From Chloroflexota bacterium (GTDB lineage: Bacteria > Chloroflexota > UBA6077): 42,297 nt of DNA. The stretch covers positions 1 through 42,297 of the forward strand of contig JAJZQR010000007.1 in NCBI GenBank assembly GCA_021806765.1, read 5' to 3'. Shown here piece by piece: positions 17,189 to 24,758 of the stretch. The notes under the pieces are model-generated. The model was not told where the DNA came from. It ran no database searches and was given only the letters and a program-made list of their open reading frames with translations. Position numbers and translations under genes: made by a program. Numbering within the stretch: position 1 is the stretch's first letter; each line of letters starts with the position of its first letter.

Positions 17189-18790
17189 ATGCAGCAGATC
17201 GGGCAGCCAAGTTCCTACGGATTGGACAAGCACGGTATCCACAATACCGGTAACGTGTACTGGAATCTCTCGACTCCGGCCCTATACGAGCAGGCGGTGC
17301 GTCACCGGGAGGGGTTGATCGCCCACCTGGGGCCGTTGGTGGTGCGGACCGGGCAGTATACCGGACGCTCTCCGAAGGACAAGTTCGTGGTGCGGGAGCG
17401 AACCAGCGAGGACAAGATCTGGTGGGGGACGGTAAACCAGCCCTTCGCTCCGGATAGGTTCGATCGGCTGTACCATCGCCTCCTCGCCTACGTTCAGGGG
17501 AGAGACCTCTTCGTGCAGGACCTGTATGTGGGAGCAGACCCCGCCTATCGGATCCCCATTCGGGCCATTACGGAGCAGGCCTGGCAGAGCCTCTTTGCAC
17601 GGAACATGTTCATTGTCCCGGACCGGGCCGAGATCGACGGTATGGTGCCCCAATTCACCGTCCTGGGGATGCCCAACTTCCACGCGGTGCCCGAGTTAGA
17701 TGGAACGAAGTCAGAGGTGTTCGTCGTCGTCAACTTCGAGCGGAAGGTGATTCTGATCGGAGGCACGGCTTACGCCGGCGAGATCAAGAAGTCGATGTTC
17801 ACCATACTGAACTACCTCCTGCCTCTGGAGCGGGTGCTCTCCATGCACTGCTCCGCCAATCAGGGGCCGAAGGGCGACGTGGCGCTCTTCTTCGGCCTGT
17901 CGGGTACCGGGAAGACATCCCTTTCCTCCGACCCCGCGCGCACGCTGATCGGTGACGACGAGCACGGCTGGAGCGATCGCGGGGTGTTCAATTTCGAGGG
18001 CGGATGCTACGCCAAGACCATTCGGCTGTCCAAGGAGGCCGAGCCCGAGATCTACGAGACTACCCGCAAGTTCGGGACGCTGTTGGAGAACGTCGCCATC
18101 GATACCCTGACCCGGCGGATAGACCTGGATGACGATTCCCTCACCGAGAATACGCGGGCGGCTTACCCCATAAGCCACATAGCCAATGCCACCAGAACGG
18201 GCATGGGAGGGCATCCATCCAACATCATGATGCTCACGGCCGACGCATTTGGGGTGATGCCGCCCATTGCCAGGATGACACCGGATCAGGCGATGTACCA
18301 CTTCCTCTCCGGGTACACGGCGAAGGTAGCGGGGACCGAGCGGGGGCTGGGCGCCGGGCCCGAGGCCACCTTCAGCACCTGCTTCGGCGCTCCTTTCCTG
18401 GTGCTGCACCCCTCGGTATATGCCAAGCTGCTCGGGGAGAAGGTGGACCGGTACAAGGCGCGGACGTGGCTGGTGAACACGGGGTGGGTTGGCGGCCCTT
18501 ATGGTGTCGGGTCCCGCATAAAGATAGCCTACACCAGGGCCATGGTGCACGCAGCTCTGGAAGGGCAGTTGGACAAGGTATCCAGCAGGAAGGACCCCGT
18601 GTTTGGCCTGGAAGTGCCGCTCCACGTGCCCGGGGTGCCGGACGAACTGTTGTGGCCGCGAGATAGCTGGCCCGACCCGCAGGCCTACGACCGACAGGCC
18701 AAGATGCTGGCCGGGAAGTTCCAGGCCAACTTCAAGCAGTTCGAGGATCAGGTCTCTGATGCCGTGAAGAACGCGGGACCCAGGGGCTAG
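17189..18790 (+). CDS. pckA: phosphoenolpyruvate carboxykinase, ATP-type
   Basis: A 533-residue enzyme of the ATP-dependent family, making PEP and CO2 from oxaloacetate and ATP. Motifs: [17 protein letters not shown]-loop [14 protein letters not shown], metal site [20 protein letters not shown] and [15 protein letters not shown]. Length is normal (about 530). ATG 17189 gives the usual N terminus ([16 protein letters not shown]); GGAGG lies 14 bases upstream, a little far, and a longer frame back to 17078 lacks similarity. It is a distant relative of the GTP enzyme just upstream, not a recent duplicate. Confidence 0.96.
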   Translation: MQQIGQPSSYGLDKHGIHNTGNVYWNLSTPALYEQAVRHREGLIAHLGPLVVRTGQYTGRSPKDKFVVRERTSEDKIWWGTVNQPFAPDRFDRLYHRLLAYVQGRDLFVQDLYVGADPAYRIPIRAITEQAWQSLFARNMFIVPDRAEIDGMVPQFTVLGMPNFHAVPELDGTKSEVFVVVNFERKVILIGGTAYAGEIKKSMFTILNYLLPLERVLSMHCSANQGPKGDVALFFGLSGTGKTSLSSDPARTLIGDDEHGWSDRGVFNFEGGCYAKTIRLSKEAEPEIYETTRKFGTLLENVAIDTLTRRIDLDDDSLTENTRAAYPISHIANATRTGMGGHPSNIMMLTADAFGVMPPIARMTPDQAMYHFLSGYTAKVAGTERGLGAGPEATFSTCFGAPFLVLHPSVYAKLLGEKVDRYKARTWLVNTGWVGGPYGVGSRIKIAYTRAMVHAALEGQLDKVSSRKDPVFGLEVPLHVPGVPDELLWPRDSWPDPQAYDRQAKMLAGKFQANFKQFEDQVSDAVKNAGPRG

Positions 18791-18795
18791 CGGGG

Positions 18796-18848
18796 AGACG
18801 GGGAGAGGGATTTCACCCCGTCTCCCTGTCTCTGTTTCTCCCCGTCTC
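18796..18848 (+). terminator. terminator-like inverted repeat after pckA
   Basis: GAGACGGGGAGA (18796-18807) pairs perfectly with TCTCCCCGTCTC (18837-18848), with extra internal pairing. It starts 5 bases after the stop codon. Confidence 0.55.
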
Positions 18849-19091
18849 GGTCAGGTGACTCGCTTTTGAGGGGCTCGGGCGCCCTGTATGACCATCGATT
18901 CGCCTGCCCGTCGTTTGGGCGGTTAGTCCAAAGACGACAGGTGCAGTTCCTCGGTGCCCCCGCAGATGCCGCCTTTTCCCTGTGCATATTACACAACGGT
19001 GCAGGGTGATTTCCGAGCAGCCCGCACGTTGTGTCGACGGATGCGGGACATTACCATCCAGTCAGACTCGGAATTGGGAAAGGAGGCGTTG
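18849..19091 (+). promoter_or_regulatory. upstream region of amt with hairpin and TGTG-N7-CACA dyad
   Basis: No gene is seen here. An imperfect hairpin spans about 18902-18941 (GTCGTTTGG with CCAAAGACGAC plus CCTG/CAGG). A dyad TGTGCATATTACACA lies at 18981-18995, about 100 bases before the amt start; its form suits a dimeric regulator, possibly nitrogen control, but I cannot name it. AGGAGG ends 7 bases before ATG 19092. Confidence 0.35.
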
Positions 19092-20321
19092 ATGGGCGAC
19101 ATCAATGGTGCGGACACGGCGTGGGTACTGTTCTCCGCCGGCCTGGTCATGTTGATGACCCCAGCCGTCGGCTTCTTCTACGGCGGGCTGGTGCGAAAGA
19201 AGAATGTCCTTTCGGTGATCATGCAGAGCATGTTCATTCTCGCTCTGATCAGTGTGCAGTGGGTGCTGTGGGGATACAGCCTGGCCTTCGGGCCGGACCG
19301 GGGCGGGATCATCGGTAGCCTGGCGTGGGTCGGCCTCAACGGCGTGGGGTTGAAGCCAAACCCCGACTACGCACCGACCATTCCGCATCAGGCCTTCATG
19401 ATCTTCCAGGCTATGTTCGCCGTGATCACTCCGGCTCTAATCACCGGGGCCTTCGCCGAGCGGAAACGGTTCAAGGCGTTCGTCATCTTCACTCTTCTCT
19501 GGGCCACCTTCGTCTACGATCCGCTGGCTCATTGGGTCTGGGGTACCGGGGGCTGGCTGAAGGCGCTGGGCACTCTGGACTTCGCCGGGGGCACCGTCGT
19601 GCACATCAGTTCAGGGGTATCGGCCCTGGTGGCTGCGTTGGTCTTGGGGCCACGATTGGGGTTGGGTGAGGAGTCCATGGACCCTCACGACGCCACCATG
19701 TCAGTCCTCGGGGCAGTGTTGCTCTGGTTTGGGTGGTTTGGCTTCAACGCCGGCAGCGCCTTGGCGGCCAACGGGTTGGCAGTCAACGCCTTCGTAGTCA
19801 CCAACGCCGCGGCGGCCATGGGGGCTCTAACCTGGGTCACTGTGAGTTGGGCCCATAAGGGTAGGCCGAGCGTCCTGGGGGGCGCAGCGGGGGGAGTAGC
19901 CGGATTGGTCGCCATCACTCCGGCTTCGGGTTTCGTAACTGCTCCTGCTTCCATCTTGATCGGGCTGGGGGCCGGCGTCGTCTGCTACTTTGCCACGCAA
20001 CTCAGGGGAAGACTGCGGGTGGACGATGCTCTGGATGTCTGGGGCGTTCACGGCGTGGGTGGTACCTGGGGTGCTCTGGCCACAGGTCTCTTCGCCACAG
20101 TGGCAGTCAACGGTGCCGGCGCCAACGGACTCTTCTACGGCGATCCGAGTCAGGTGTGGAAGCAGTTGGTGGCTGTGCTGGTCACCTGGGTCTACTCGGC
20201 GGCGGTAACCTGGCTCATTCTGAAGGTGGTGGACGTGACTGTGGGACTCCGGGTGGCGGAGCACGAAGAAGTGCTGGGTTTGGATGCTACTCAGCACGGC
20301 GAGGCCGCTTACCAACCGTAG
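19092..20321 (+). CDS. amt: ammonium transporter, Amt/Rh family
   Basis: A 409-residue inner-membrane channel for ammonium with about eleven membrane segments. Conserved text: FFYGGLVRKKNVLS, FVYDPLAHWVWG, the first pore His in GGTVVHISSG and the second in WGVHGVGGTWG. The start ATG 19092 has AGGAGG at ideal spacing; the N terminus reads MGDINGADTAWVLFSAGLVML, short and without a clear signal peptide. No glnK/glnB (PII) gene, the usual partner, is adjacent. It stands alone with a strong hairpin after it. Confidence 0.95.
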   Translation: MGDINGADTAWVLFSAGLVMLMTPAVGFFYGGLVRKKNVLSVIMQSMFILALISVQWVLWGYSLAFGPDRGGIIGSLAWVGLNGVGLKPNPDYAPTIPHQAFMIFQAMFAVITPALITGAFAERKRFKAFVIFTLLWATFVYDPLAHWVWGTGGWLKALGTLDFAGGTVVHISSGVSALVAALVLGPRLGLGEESMDPHDATMSVLGAVLLWFGWFGFNAGSALAANGLAVNAFVVTNAAAAMGALTWVTVSWAHKGRPSVLGGAAGGVAGLVAITPASGFVTAPASILIGLGAGVVCYFATQLRGRLRVDDALDVWGVHGVGGTWGALATGLFATVAVNGAGANGLFYGDPSQVWKQLVAVLVTWVYSAAVTWLILKVVDVTVGLRVAEHEEVLGLDATQHGEAAYQP

Positions 20322-20339
20322 GGGAGTGGATGCACGAGC

Positions 20340-20371
20340 ATTGGCCGCCGGCCGCACGGCCGGCGGCCAAT
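20340..20371. terminator. bidirectional terminator between amt and the TauE/SafE gene
   Basis: A perfect 14-bp G+C-rich stem (20340-20353 with 20358-20371) and GCAC loop sits between convergent stop codons. Confidence 0.65.
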
Positions 20372-20386
20372 GGATTCTCGGTCCCT

Positions 20387-21139
20387 TTAGACCTTGCCGA
20401 TCAGGTCGATTCCTGTGCGGATCATGATGCCCACCAGGAGAAGGGCGAGGGTAACTCGGATTGCCCTGGGAGACACCCTGGAGTTCACCCTGCCGCCGAA
20501 CTGTGCTCCCACGATGGAACCCGTGATTACGGCCGCAGCTATCTCCAGATCGAACTGGCCTGTGGCTATCTTGCCCATGGCTCCTGAAAAGGTGGTAGGG
20601 AGTATCATCAGGAGGGATGTCCCCACCGCTATCTTGGTCGGGATCCGCAGGACCGAAATCATCAGCGGCGTCATGATGAAGCCGCCTCCGACGCCCAGCA
20701 GGCCCGCTATGGTCCCGACCCCCAGCCCCAGGGGGAAGGCCTGCCACAGCTTCACCGGCGTGTCCTTGGGCTTCTCGCTGCGGGGGGCGAAGAGCAACAG
20801 GCCGACGGCGACCCCCACCAGGACGAAGTACAGCGCCAGGAGGAATGTGGGGTTAAGATCTGATGAGCCCACCGCTCCGGCCAGGCCGCCGATCACTCCG
20901 GCCACGCCCAGGGTGACGCCGAGCCTTGCGTCCACGGTGCGGTTCCGCCGGTGAATCAGGAGGCCCGACGACGTGGCGAAGAAGGCCTGGACCATGCTGA
21001 TCCCCGTCACCAGCTTCATGGGAAGCCCGACCCCATACATCAGGAGAGGGATCATGACGATCCCACCACCTATGCCCAGAAAGCCCGCCATGAAGCCACC
21101 CACCAGTCCGATACACACCAGGATGCCGAAAGAGAGCAA
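20387..21139 (-). CDS. TauE/SafE (TSUP) family membrane transporter
   Basis: A 250-residue protein with about eight membrane segments and the two family glycine motifs GGFMAGFLGIGGGIVMIPLL and GTIAGLLGVGGGFIMTPLM, one in each half. The family moves small organic or inorganic anions, such as sulfite, sulfoacetate or thiosulfate, usually outward. The start is taken as TTG 21139, since GGTGAGGTG lies about 10 bases upstream and no in-frame ATG precedes the conserved region. The roughly 220-base leader contains a structured element and a terminator on this strand, so expression is probably controlled by early termination. It lies next to Fur and CbiMQO genes, which may hint at a metal link. Confidence 0.88.
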   Translation of the reverse strand: MLSFGILVCIGLVGGFMAGFLGIGGGIVMIPLLMYGVGLPMKLVTGISMVQAFFATSSGLLIHRRNRTVDARLGVTLGVAGVIGGLAGAVGSSDLNPTFLLALYFVLVGVAVGLLLFAPRSEKPKDTPVKLWQAFPLGLGVGTIAGLLGVGGGFIMTPLMISVLRIPTKIAVGTSLLMILPTTFSGAMGKIATGQFDLEIAAAVITGSIVGAQFGGRVNSRVSPRAIRVTLALLLVGIMIRTGIDLIGKV

Positions 21140-21229
21140 CTCGATTCACACCTCACCTGCAGGATGGTTCGTCGATCCCCGCTGATCTAGACTCCGCCTC
21201 CGTGGCGTTCGCAAGATCCCCAACAGTCC

Positions 21230-21362
21230 GATGGCAGAAAAAAATCACCTCCTTTGGGCCTCTCGGCCTGGAGTGATCTCTCTGCCATCCAATGAGCCGT
21301 CGTTGGGCTGGGCGCCCATAGTAACGCTACCAGGCTGACCCTGTCCAGGTTAGCGGCTCATC
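21230..21362 (-). ncRNA. structured leader RNA with intrinsic terminator (candidate riboswitch)
   Basis: Read on the minus strand from 21362. An outer helix ATGAGCCG/CGGCTCAT (21361-21354 with 21299-21292) encloses 54 bases that can form two further arms, a possible three-way junction. Next comes a terminator: ATCACTCC pairs with GGAGGTGAT, with GGCC-GAGA-GGCC stacked inside, then seven T residues (21244-21238). A second helix GATGGCAGA/TCTGCCATC (21289-21281 with 21238-21230) includes bases on both sides of the terminator and could compete with it. It lies 90 bases before the transporter start. I do not recognise a known class; cobalamin, SAM, TPP and T-box signatures are absent. Confidence 0.5.
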
Positions 21363-21378
21363 ATGATCGGCGACTCTC

Positions 21379-21408
21379 TTGCAATGGGCACCGACTTTGG
21401 ACTAGAAT
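21379..21408 (+). promoter_or_regulatory. promoter for the Fur-family gene
   Basis: TTGCAA (21379-21384), an 18-base spacer and TAGAAT (21403-21408). The predicted start near 21415 puts the dyad at 21419-21433 directly on the first transcribed bases, consistent with autorepression. Confidence 0.5.
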
Positions 21409-21418
21409 AGCGCAGCGA

Positions 21419-21433
21419 TGCAACCTAGTTGCA
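21419..21433 (+). promoter_or_regulatory. putative Fur-family operator, site 1
   Basis: TGCAACCTAGTTGCA is a perfect dyad TGCAAC-N3-GTTGCA, the size and form of Fur/Zur/Nur-type boxes. An almost identical site, differing at one spacer base, lies at 21963-21977 in front of cbiM. Confidence 0.65.
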
Positions 21434-21469
21434 ATGCTGCAATATGGTGAGACGGGAGATAGCGGTCTC

Positions 21470-21940
21470 GTGTGCACCTCCACTGACACAGATTCCTGGC
21501 GACGGCTGAACCCGGCGGAGCGATTCCGGGTGGACAGGGCTTTGCAGGACAGAGGCCTTCGCCTCACCCCCCAGCGGGAGGCTGTCTGCGAGGCCATCCT
21601 CGGCTGCCCGGGCCACATCTGCGCCGAGCATATCATGGAGACCGTCACGATCCACCACCGAGAGCTGCGGATGAACAAGACCACCGTCTATCGGGCTCTG
21701 GACCTGCTGCTGGAGTTGGGGCTCATCAGCGAGCACAAGTGCGGGGATGGGCGGGCCCAGTACGAACCGGCTTCTCGGGGTCGGCACAGCCACCTGATCT
21801 GCCGCCGTTGTGGAGATCTGCTGGATCTGGACGAGAGTCTGGCGGTTACCCTGCGGGAGGGACTCAGGGCCTTGCACGGTTTTCAGGCCGAGTTGGAGAG
21901 CTACCCGATCTTTGGGCTGTGCGCCTCCTGTCGGGGCTAA
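21470..21940 (+). CDS. Fur-family metal-responsive repressor
   Basis: A 156-residue DNA-binding regulator. The winged helix reads LRLTPQREAVCEAILGCPGHICAEHI and MNKTTVYRALDLLLELGLI; the dimerisation part has RHSHLICRRCGDLLDLD and a terminal CASCRG, giving two CxxC pairs for structural zinc. The position before cbiMQO suggests a nickel, cobalt or zinc sensor (Nur- or Zur-like) rather than an iron one. GTG 21470 is preferred because GGGAG lies about 11 bases upstream; ATG 21434 would add 12 residues but touches the operator and has no ribosome site. It is autoregulated if site 1 is its box. Confidence 0.88.
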   Translation: MCTSTDTDSWRRLNPAERFRVDRALQDRGLRLTPQREAVCEAILGCPGHICAEHIMETVTIHHRELRMNKTTVYRALDLLLELGLISEHKCGDGRAQYEPASRGRHSHLICRRCGDLLDLDESLAVTLREGLRALHGFQAELESYPIFGLCASCRG

Positions 21941-21962
21941 GCCGTTTTCTGTGAGCGACAGT

Positions 21963-21977
21963 TGCAACGTAGTTGCA
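21963..21977 (+). promoter_or_regulatory. putative Fur-family operator, site 2
   Basis: TGCAACGTAGTTGCA repeats the dyad of site 1 with one spacer difference. It lies 23 bases after the Fur gene stop and 73 bases before cbiM, so the regulator probably controls the CbiMQO operon. Confidence 0.65.
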
Positions 21978-22050
21978 TTCCTTGGGTTGTCCGGAGGGGC
22001 CGGCGGGGGGGCCGGCCCACGAGAGAGTGCAGGAAAGGTGGTGCAATCCA

Positions 22051-23070
22051 ATGCATATCCCCGATGGGTACCTCAGCCCCACTACGGCGGCGGTGGCCTA
22101 CGGGATGGCCATGCCTTTCTGGTACCAGGCTAGCCGCCGGGTCAAGGAAGCCCTTCGCAGCCAGTCGGCACCCCTGATCGCTCTGTTCGCCGCCTTCAGC
22201 TTCACCGTTCAGATGCTGAACATTCCCATCCCGGGGGGCACCACGGCTCACGCCGTGGGTGGGACTCTGATGGCGATCGTGCTGGGCCCCTGGGCCGCGG
22301 TGGTGGGCGTCTCCACGGCCCTGATCATCCAGGCCCTCTTCTTCGGCGACGGAGGGATCACCGCCATCGGTGCCAACTGCTTCAACATGGCCATAGCCCT
22401 TCCGCTGACGGGCTACGCCGTGTACAGGCTGGTGGCTGGTGGAGCCCCTTCTCCCCGCCGGCGCATCGTGGCCGCTGTTATCGGATCCTACGTAGGGATC
22501 AACGTGGCGGCGCTGCTGACCGGAATCGAGTTGGGTCTGCAACCGCTGCTCTGGAGCGAGGGTGGACGAGCCCTCTACAACCCCTACGGACTGGGGGTCA
22601 CGGTTCCGGCGATGATGCTGGTTCACCTGACCCTGGCGGGTTTCGCCGAGGCGGCTTTGACCGGACTCGCCGTAGCCTATCTGCTGCGGGCCCAGCCAGC
22701 TTTGTTGAAGGGTGTGGGTGCTCAGAGCGGGTTGCGACAGATGGGCAAGAGCGGATGGACCCTGGTTGGGCTGCTGGGGGTTCTGGTCGTGCTTACCCCC
22801 CTGGGGCTGCTGGCCCCGGGCGGAGCCGACTTCGAGTGGGGGGCAGAGGAGTTGCAGGGAATGGTGGGCTACATCCCTTCCGGCCTCTCCCGACTCCAGT
22901 CGCTCTGGCCCATGGCGCCCATGCCCGGCTACCAGCTTCCGGGTGGCTACGGGGAGGCTTCCTTCTGGCAGCAGGCGCCGGCTTATCTGCTGTCGGCCGT
23001 CCTTGGCGTGGGGTTGATCTTCGCCCTCTTCCTGGCGGCTCGAATTGCCCTGGCCCGAAGGGCCTCCTAA
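22051..23070 (+). CDS. cbiM: cobalt/nickel ECF transporter substrate-binding subunit CbiM with fused CbiN-like tail
   Basis: A 339-residue membrane protein and S component of an energy-coupling-factor importer. The start ATG 22051 gives the diagnostic N terminus MHIPDGYLSP, whose His-2 coordinates the metal after Met, with AGGAAAGGTGG upstream. NIPIPGGTTAHAVGGTLMAI is the core motif. After about residue 230 comes a second part with one membrane segment and LTPLGLLAPGGADFEWGAEEL, resembling the PDGLE/CbiN-type domain, so M and N functions appear fused. The following genes encode CbiQ and CbiO. Confidence 0.93.
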   Translation: MHIPDGYLSPTTAAVAYGMAMPFWYQASRRVKEALRSQSAPLIALFAAFSFTVQMLNIPIPGGTTAHAVGGTLMAIVLGPWAAVVGVSTALIIQALFFGDGGITAIGANCFNMAIALPLTGYAVYRLVAGGAPSPRRRIVAAVIGSYVGINVAALLTGIELGLQPLLWSEGGRALYNPYGLGVTVPAMMLVHLTLAGFAEAALTGLAVAYLLRAQPALLKGVGAQSGLRQMGKSGWTLVGLLGVLVVLTPLGLLAPGGADFEWGAEELQGMVGYIPSGLSRLQSLWPMAPMPGYQLPGGYGEASFWQQAPAYLLSAVLGVGLIFALFLAARIALARRAS

Positions 23071-23071
23071 C

Positions 23072-23917
23072 GTGGGGGATGGGGGCGGTCGGGACTTCGT
23101 CGCGAAGACGCTGGCGGGCATCGCCGGATCCCTGGAGCGATCGGTATTCAGCGAGGAGTCGGCCCGACTGCCCGGGTTGCTCCAGGGGGTGGACCCGCGG
23201 GCCAAGGTCGTTGCCGGACTGCTGCTGCTGGTAGCCGTCGGGCTGGCTCGTCACCTGGTGGTGGTGATGGCCGCCTACGCAGGCATGGTGGTTCTGGCCA
23301 GGCTCTCTCGTCTGCCGTTGCGAGATTTCGCACGGAGGGTGTGGCTGGGGATTCCCCTCTTTGCCGCCCTGGTGGTGCTGCCTTCCCTCTTCCTGCTGCC
23401 TGGCAGGCCGGTGCTGGTGTTGCTGGAGGGATCGTCCCTCCGGGTGGCGGTTACCGACAATGGGATAGCCAGCGGGCTGCTTTTCGTGGCTCGGGTAGGC
23501 ACCTCGGTCTCCCTGGCGCTCCTCCTGGTTTCTACCACTCGGTGGACCGATTTGCTTCAGGCCCTGGGGGTGCTCCGGGTTCCGGACAGCTTCGTGGTCG
23601 TGCTGGGGATGACCTACCGGTACCTGTTTCTCCTGCTGCGGTCGACCAGCAACCTCTTCCTGGCCCGGACCAGTCGAACCGTTGGGGTGACCTCGGGGAA
23701 CGAGCAGCGGCGCTGGGCGGCGGCAGCGGCGGGCGTTCTGATGAGCAGGTCCGTGAAGATGAGCGGCGACGTGCTGCTGGCGATGCGGTCCCGAGGTTTC
23801 GACGGAGAGATCCGCAGCGTCAACTTTCCGAGGATGAGAGACGAGGATTGGCTGCTGTTGCTGCTGGGGGTGGTTCTCGCGGCAGGGTTGCTGCTGGGGG
23901 ACCGGTGGCTGGTCTAG
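23072..23917 (+). CDS. cbiQ: ECF transporter transmembrane subunit CbiQ
   Basis: A 281-residue T component with four to six membrane segments and the coupling-helix text DVLLAMRSRGFDG near residue 250, matching the AMxxRG motif that docks on the ATPase. GTG 23072 starts one base after the cbiM stop codon, indicating translational coupling; a longer frame from TTG 23045 would overlap cbiM. The gap to cbiO is 56 bases. Confidence 0.9.
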   Translation: MGDGGGRDFVAKTLAGIAGSLERSVFSEESARLPGLLQGVDPRAKVVAGLLLLVAVGLARHLVVVMAAYAGMVVLARLSRLPLRDFARRVWLGIPLFAALVVLPSLFLLPGRPVLVLLEGSSLRVAVTDNGIASGLLFVARVGTSVSLALLLVSTTRWTDLLQALGVLRVPDSFVVVLGMTYRYLFLLLRSTSNLFLARTSRTVGVTSGNEQRRWAAAAAGVLMSRSVKMSGDVLLAMRSRGFDGEIRSVNFPRMRDEDWLLLLLGVVLAAGLLLGDRWLV

Positions 23918-23973
23918 CTGAACCCCCAGAAAGGGCTGAGCCCTGCCCGAGGCAACCTGGATCGGGGGATGGA

Positions 23974-24750
23974 TTGAGCGCAGACATAGCGACGCCGGTG
24001 TTCCGGCTATCGAGGGTATCCTACAGCTACCTGGGGCGTTACCCTGCGGTGGTGGATGTGGATCTAACCGTTGCCAGGAGCGAGAGGGTGGTCATCCTGG
24101 GCGCCAATGGGTGCGGAAAGTCCACCCTTCTCAAGATCATGAACGGCCTGATTCGCCCCGATCGAGGACGGTTAGAGGCCTTCGACGAGGATGTCACCGA
24201 CGTGGTCGATGATGCCGCTGGCTCCAGACGGCTACATCGGCGGGTGGGATTGGTCTTCCAGGACTCCGACGTCCAGCTCTTTTCCCCTACCGTTTGGGAC
24301 GACGTGGCCTTCGGCCCCCTCCAGATGGGCTGGGGCTCCGACGAGGTAGCCCACCGAGTGGAGAAAGCTCTGGAGTGGATGGGCATACAAGAGCTGGCGC
24401 GCCGGGCGCCCTACGAGCTATCCGAAGGAGAGAAGAAGAGGGCGGCCATCGCGACGGTGCTGGCGCTGGATCCGGAGGTCCTTCTGCTGGACGAGCCAAC
24501 GGCCAGCCTGGACCCCAGGAGCAAGGCAGTGCTGATCGAGTTGATCCGTGGCCTGGGAGAAGAGGGCAGGACGGTGGTTACGACGACCCAGGAGTTGGAG
24601 GTCGCCCCGGAGTTGGGGGACCGGGCTCTGGTCTTTGGGGACCGTGAACGCCGGCCGGTGGCGGACGGCCCCGTACAGCAGATCCTGGAGGATACCGATC
24701 TTCTGGTGCGGGCCAACCTCGTCCATCCGCGGCTTCTGTGGCGGTGGTGA
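23974..24750 (+). CDS. cbiO: ECF transporter ATPase CbiO, with Gln in the switch position
   Basis: A 258-residue ABC ATPase driving CbiMQ. Walker A GANGCGKST (43-51), Q-loop VFQDSDVQLFSPTVWDDVAFGP (Gln 96), signature LSEGEKKR (149-156), Walker B VLLLDEPTASLDP. The H-loop, normally THDL, reads TTQEL, so the switch His is Gln 206 (codon CAG at 24589-24591). TTG 23974 is the first start that fits, with GGGGGATGGA just before it; the frame is open far upstream, but that part overlaps cbiQ. It ends 8 bases from the convergent metK stop. Confidence 0.92.
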   Translation: MSADIATPVFRLSRVSYSYLGRYPAVVDVDLTVARSERVVILGANGCGKSTLLKIMNGLIRPDRGRLEAFDEDVTDVVDDAAGSRRLHRRVGLVFQDSDVQLFSPTVWDDVAFGPLQMGWGSDEVAHRVEKALEWMGIQELARRAPYELSEGEKKRAAIATVLALDPEVLLLDEPTASLDPRSKAVLIELIRGLGEEGRTVVTTTQELEVAPELGDRALVFGDRERRPVADGPVQQILEDTDLLVRANLVHPRLLWRW

Positions 24751-24758
24751 GGGGAGTC

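Noticed and set aside
21941..22050. Cobalamin riboswitch before cbiM
   Set aside because: The conserved GCCACTG box is absent; only a G+C-rich hairpin and the Fur-type dyad are present.
21937..23205. A 422-residue minus frame opposite cbiM
   Set aside because: The sense strand encodes an unmistakable CbiM; the antisense product is repetitive Gly/Gln/His/Arg text.
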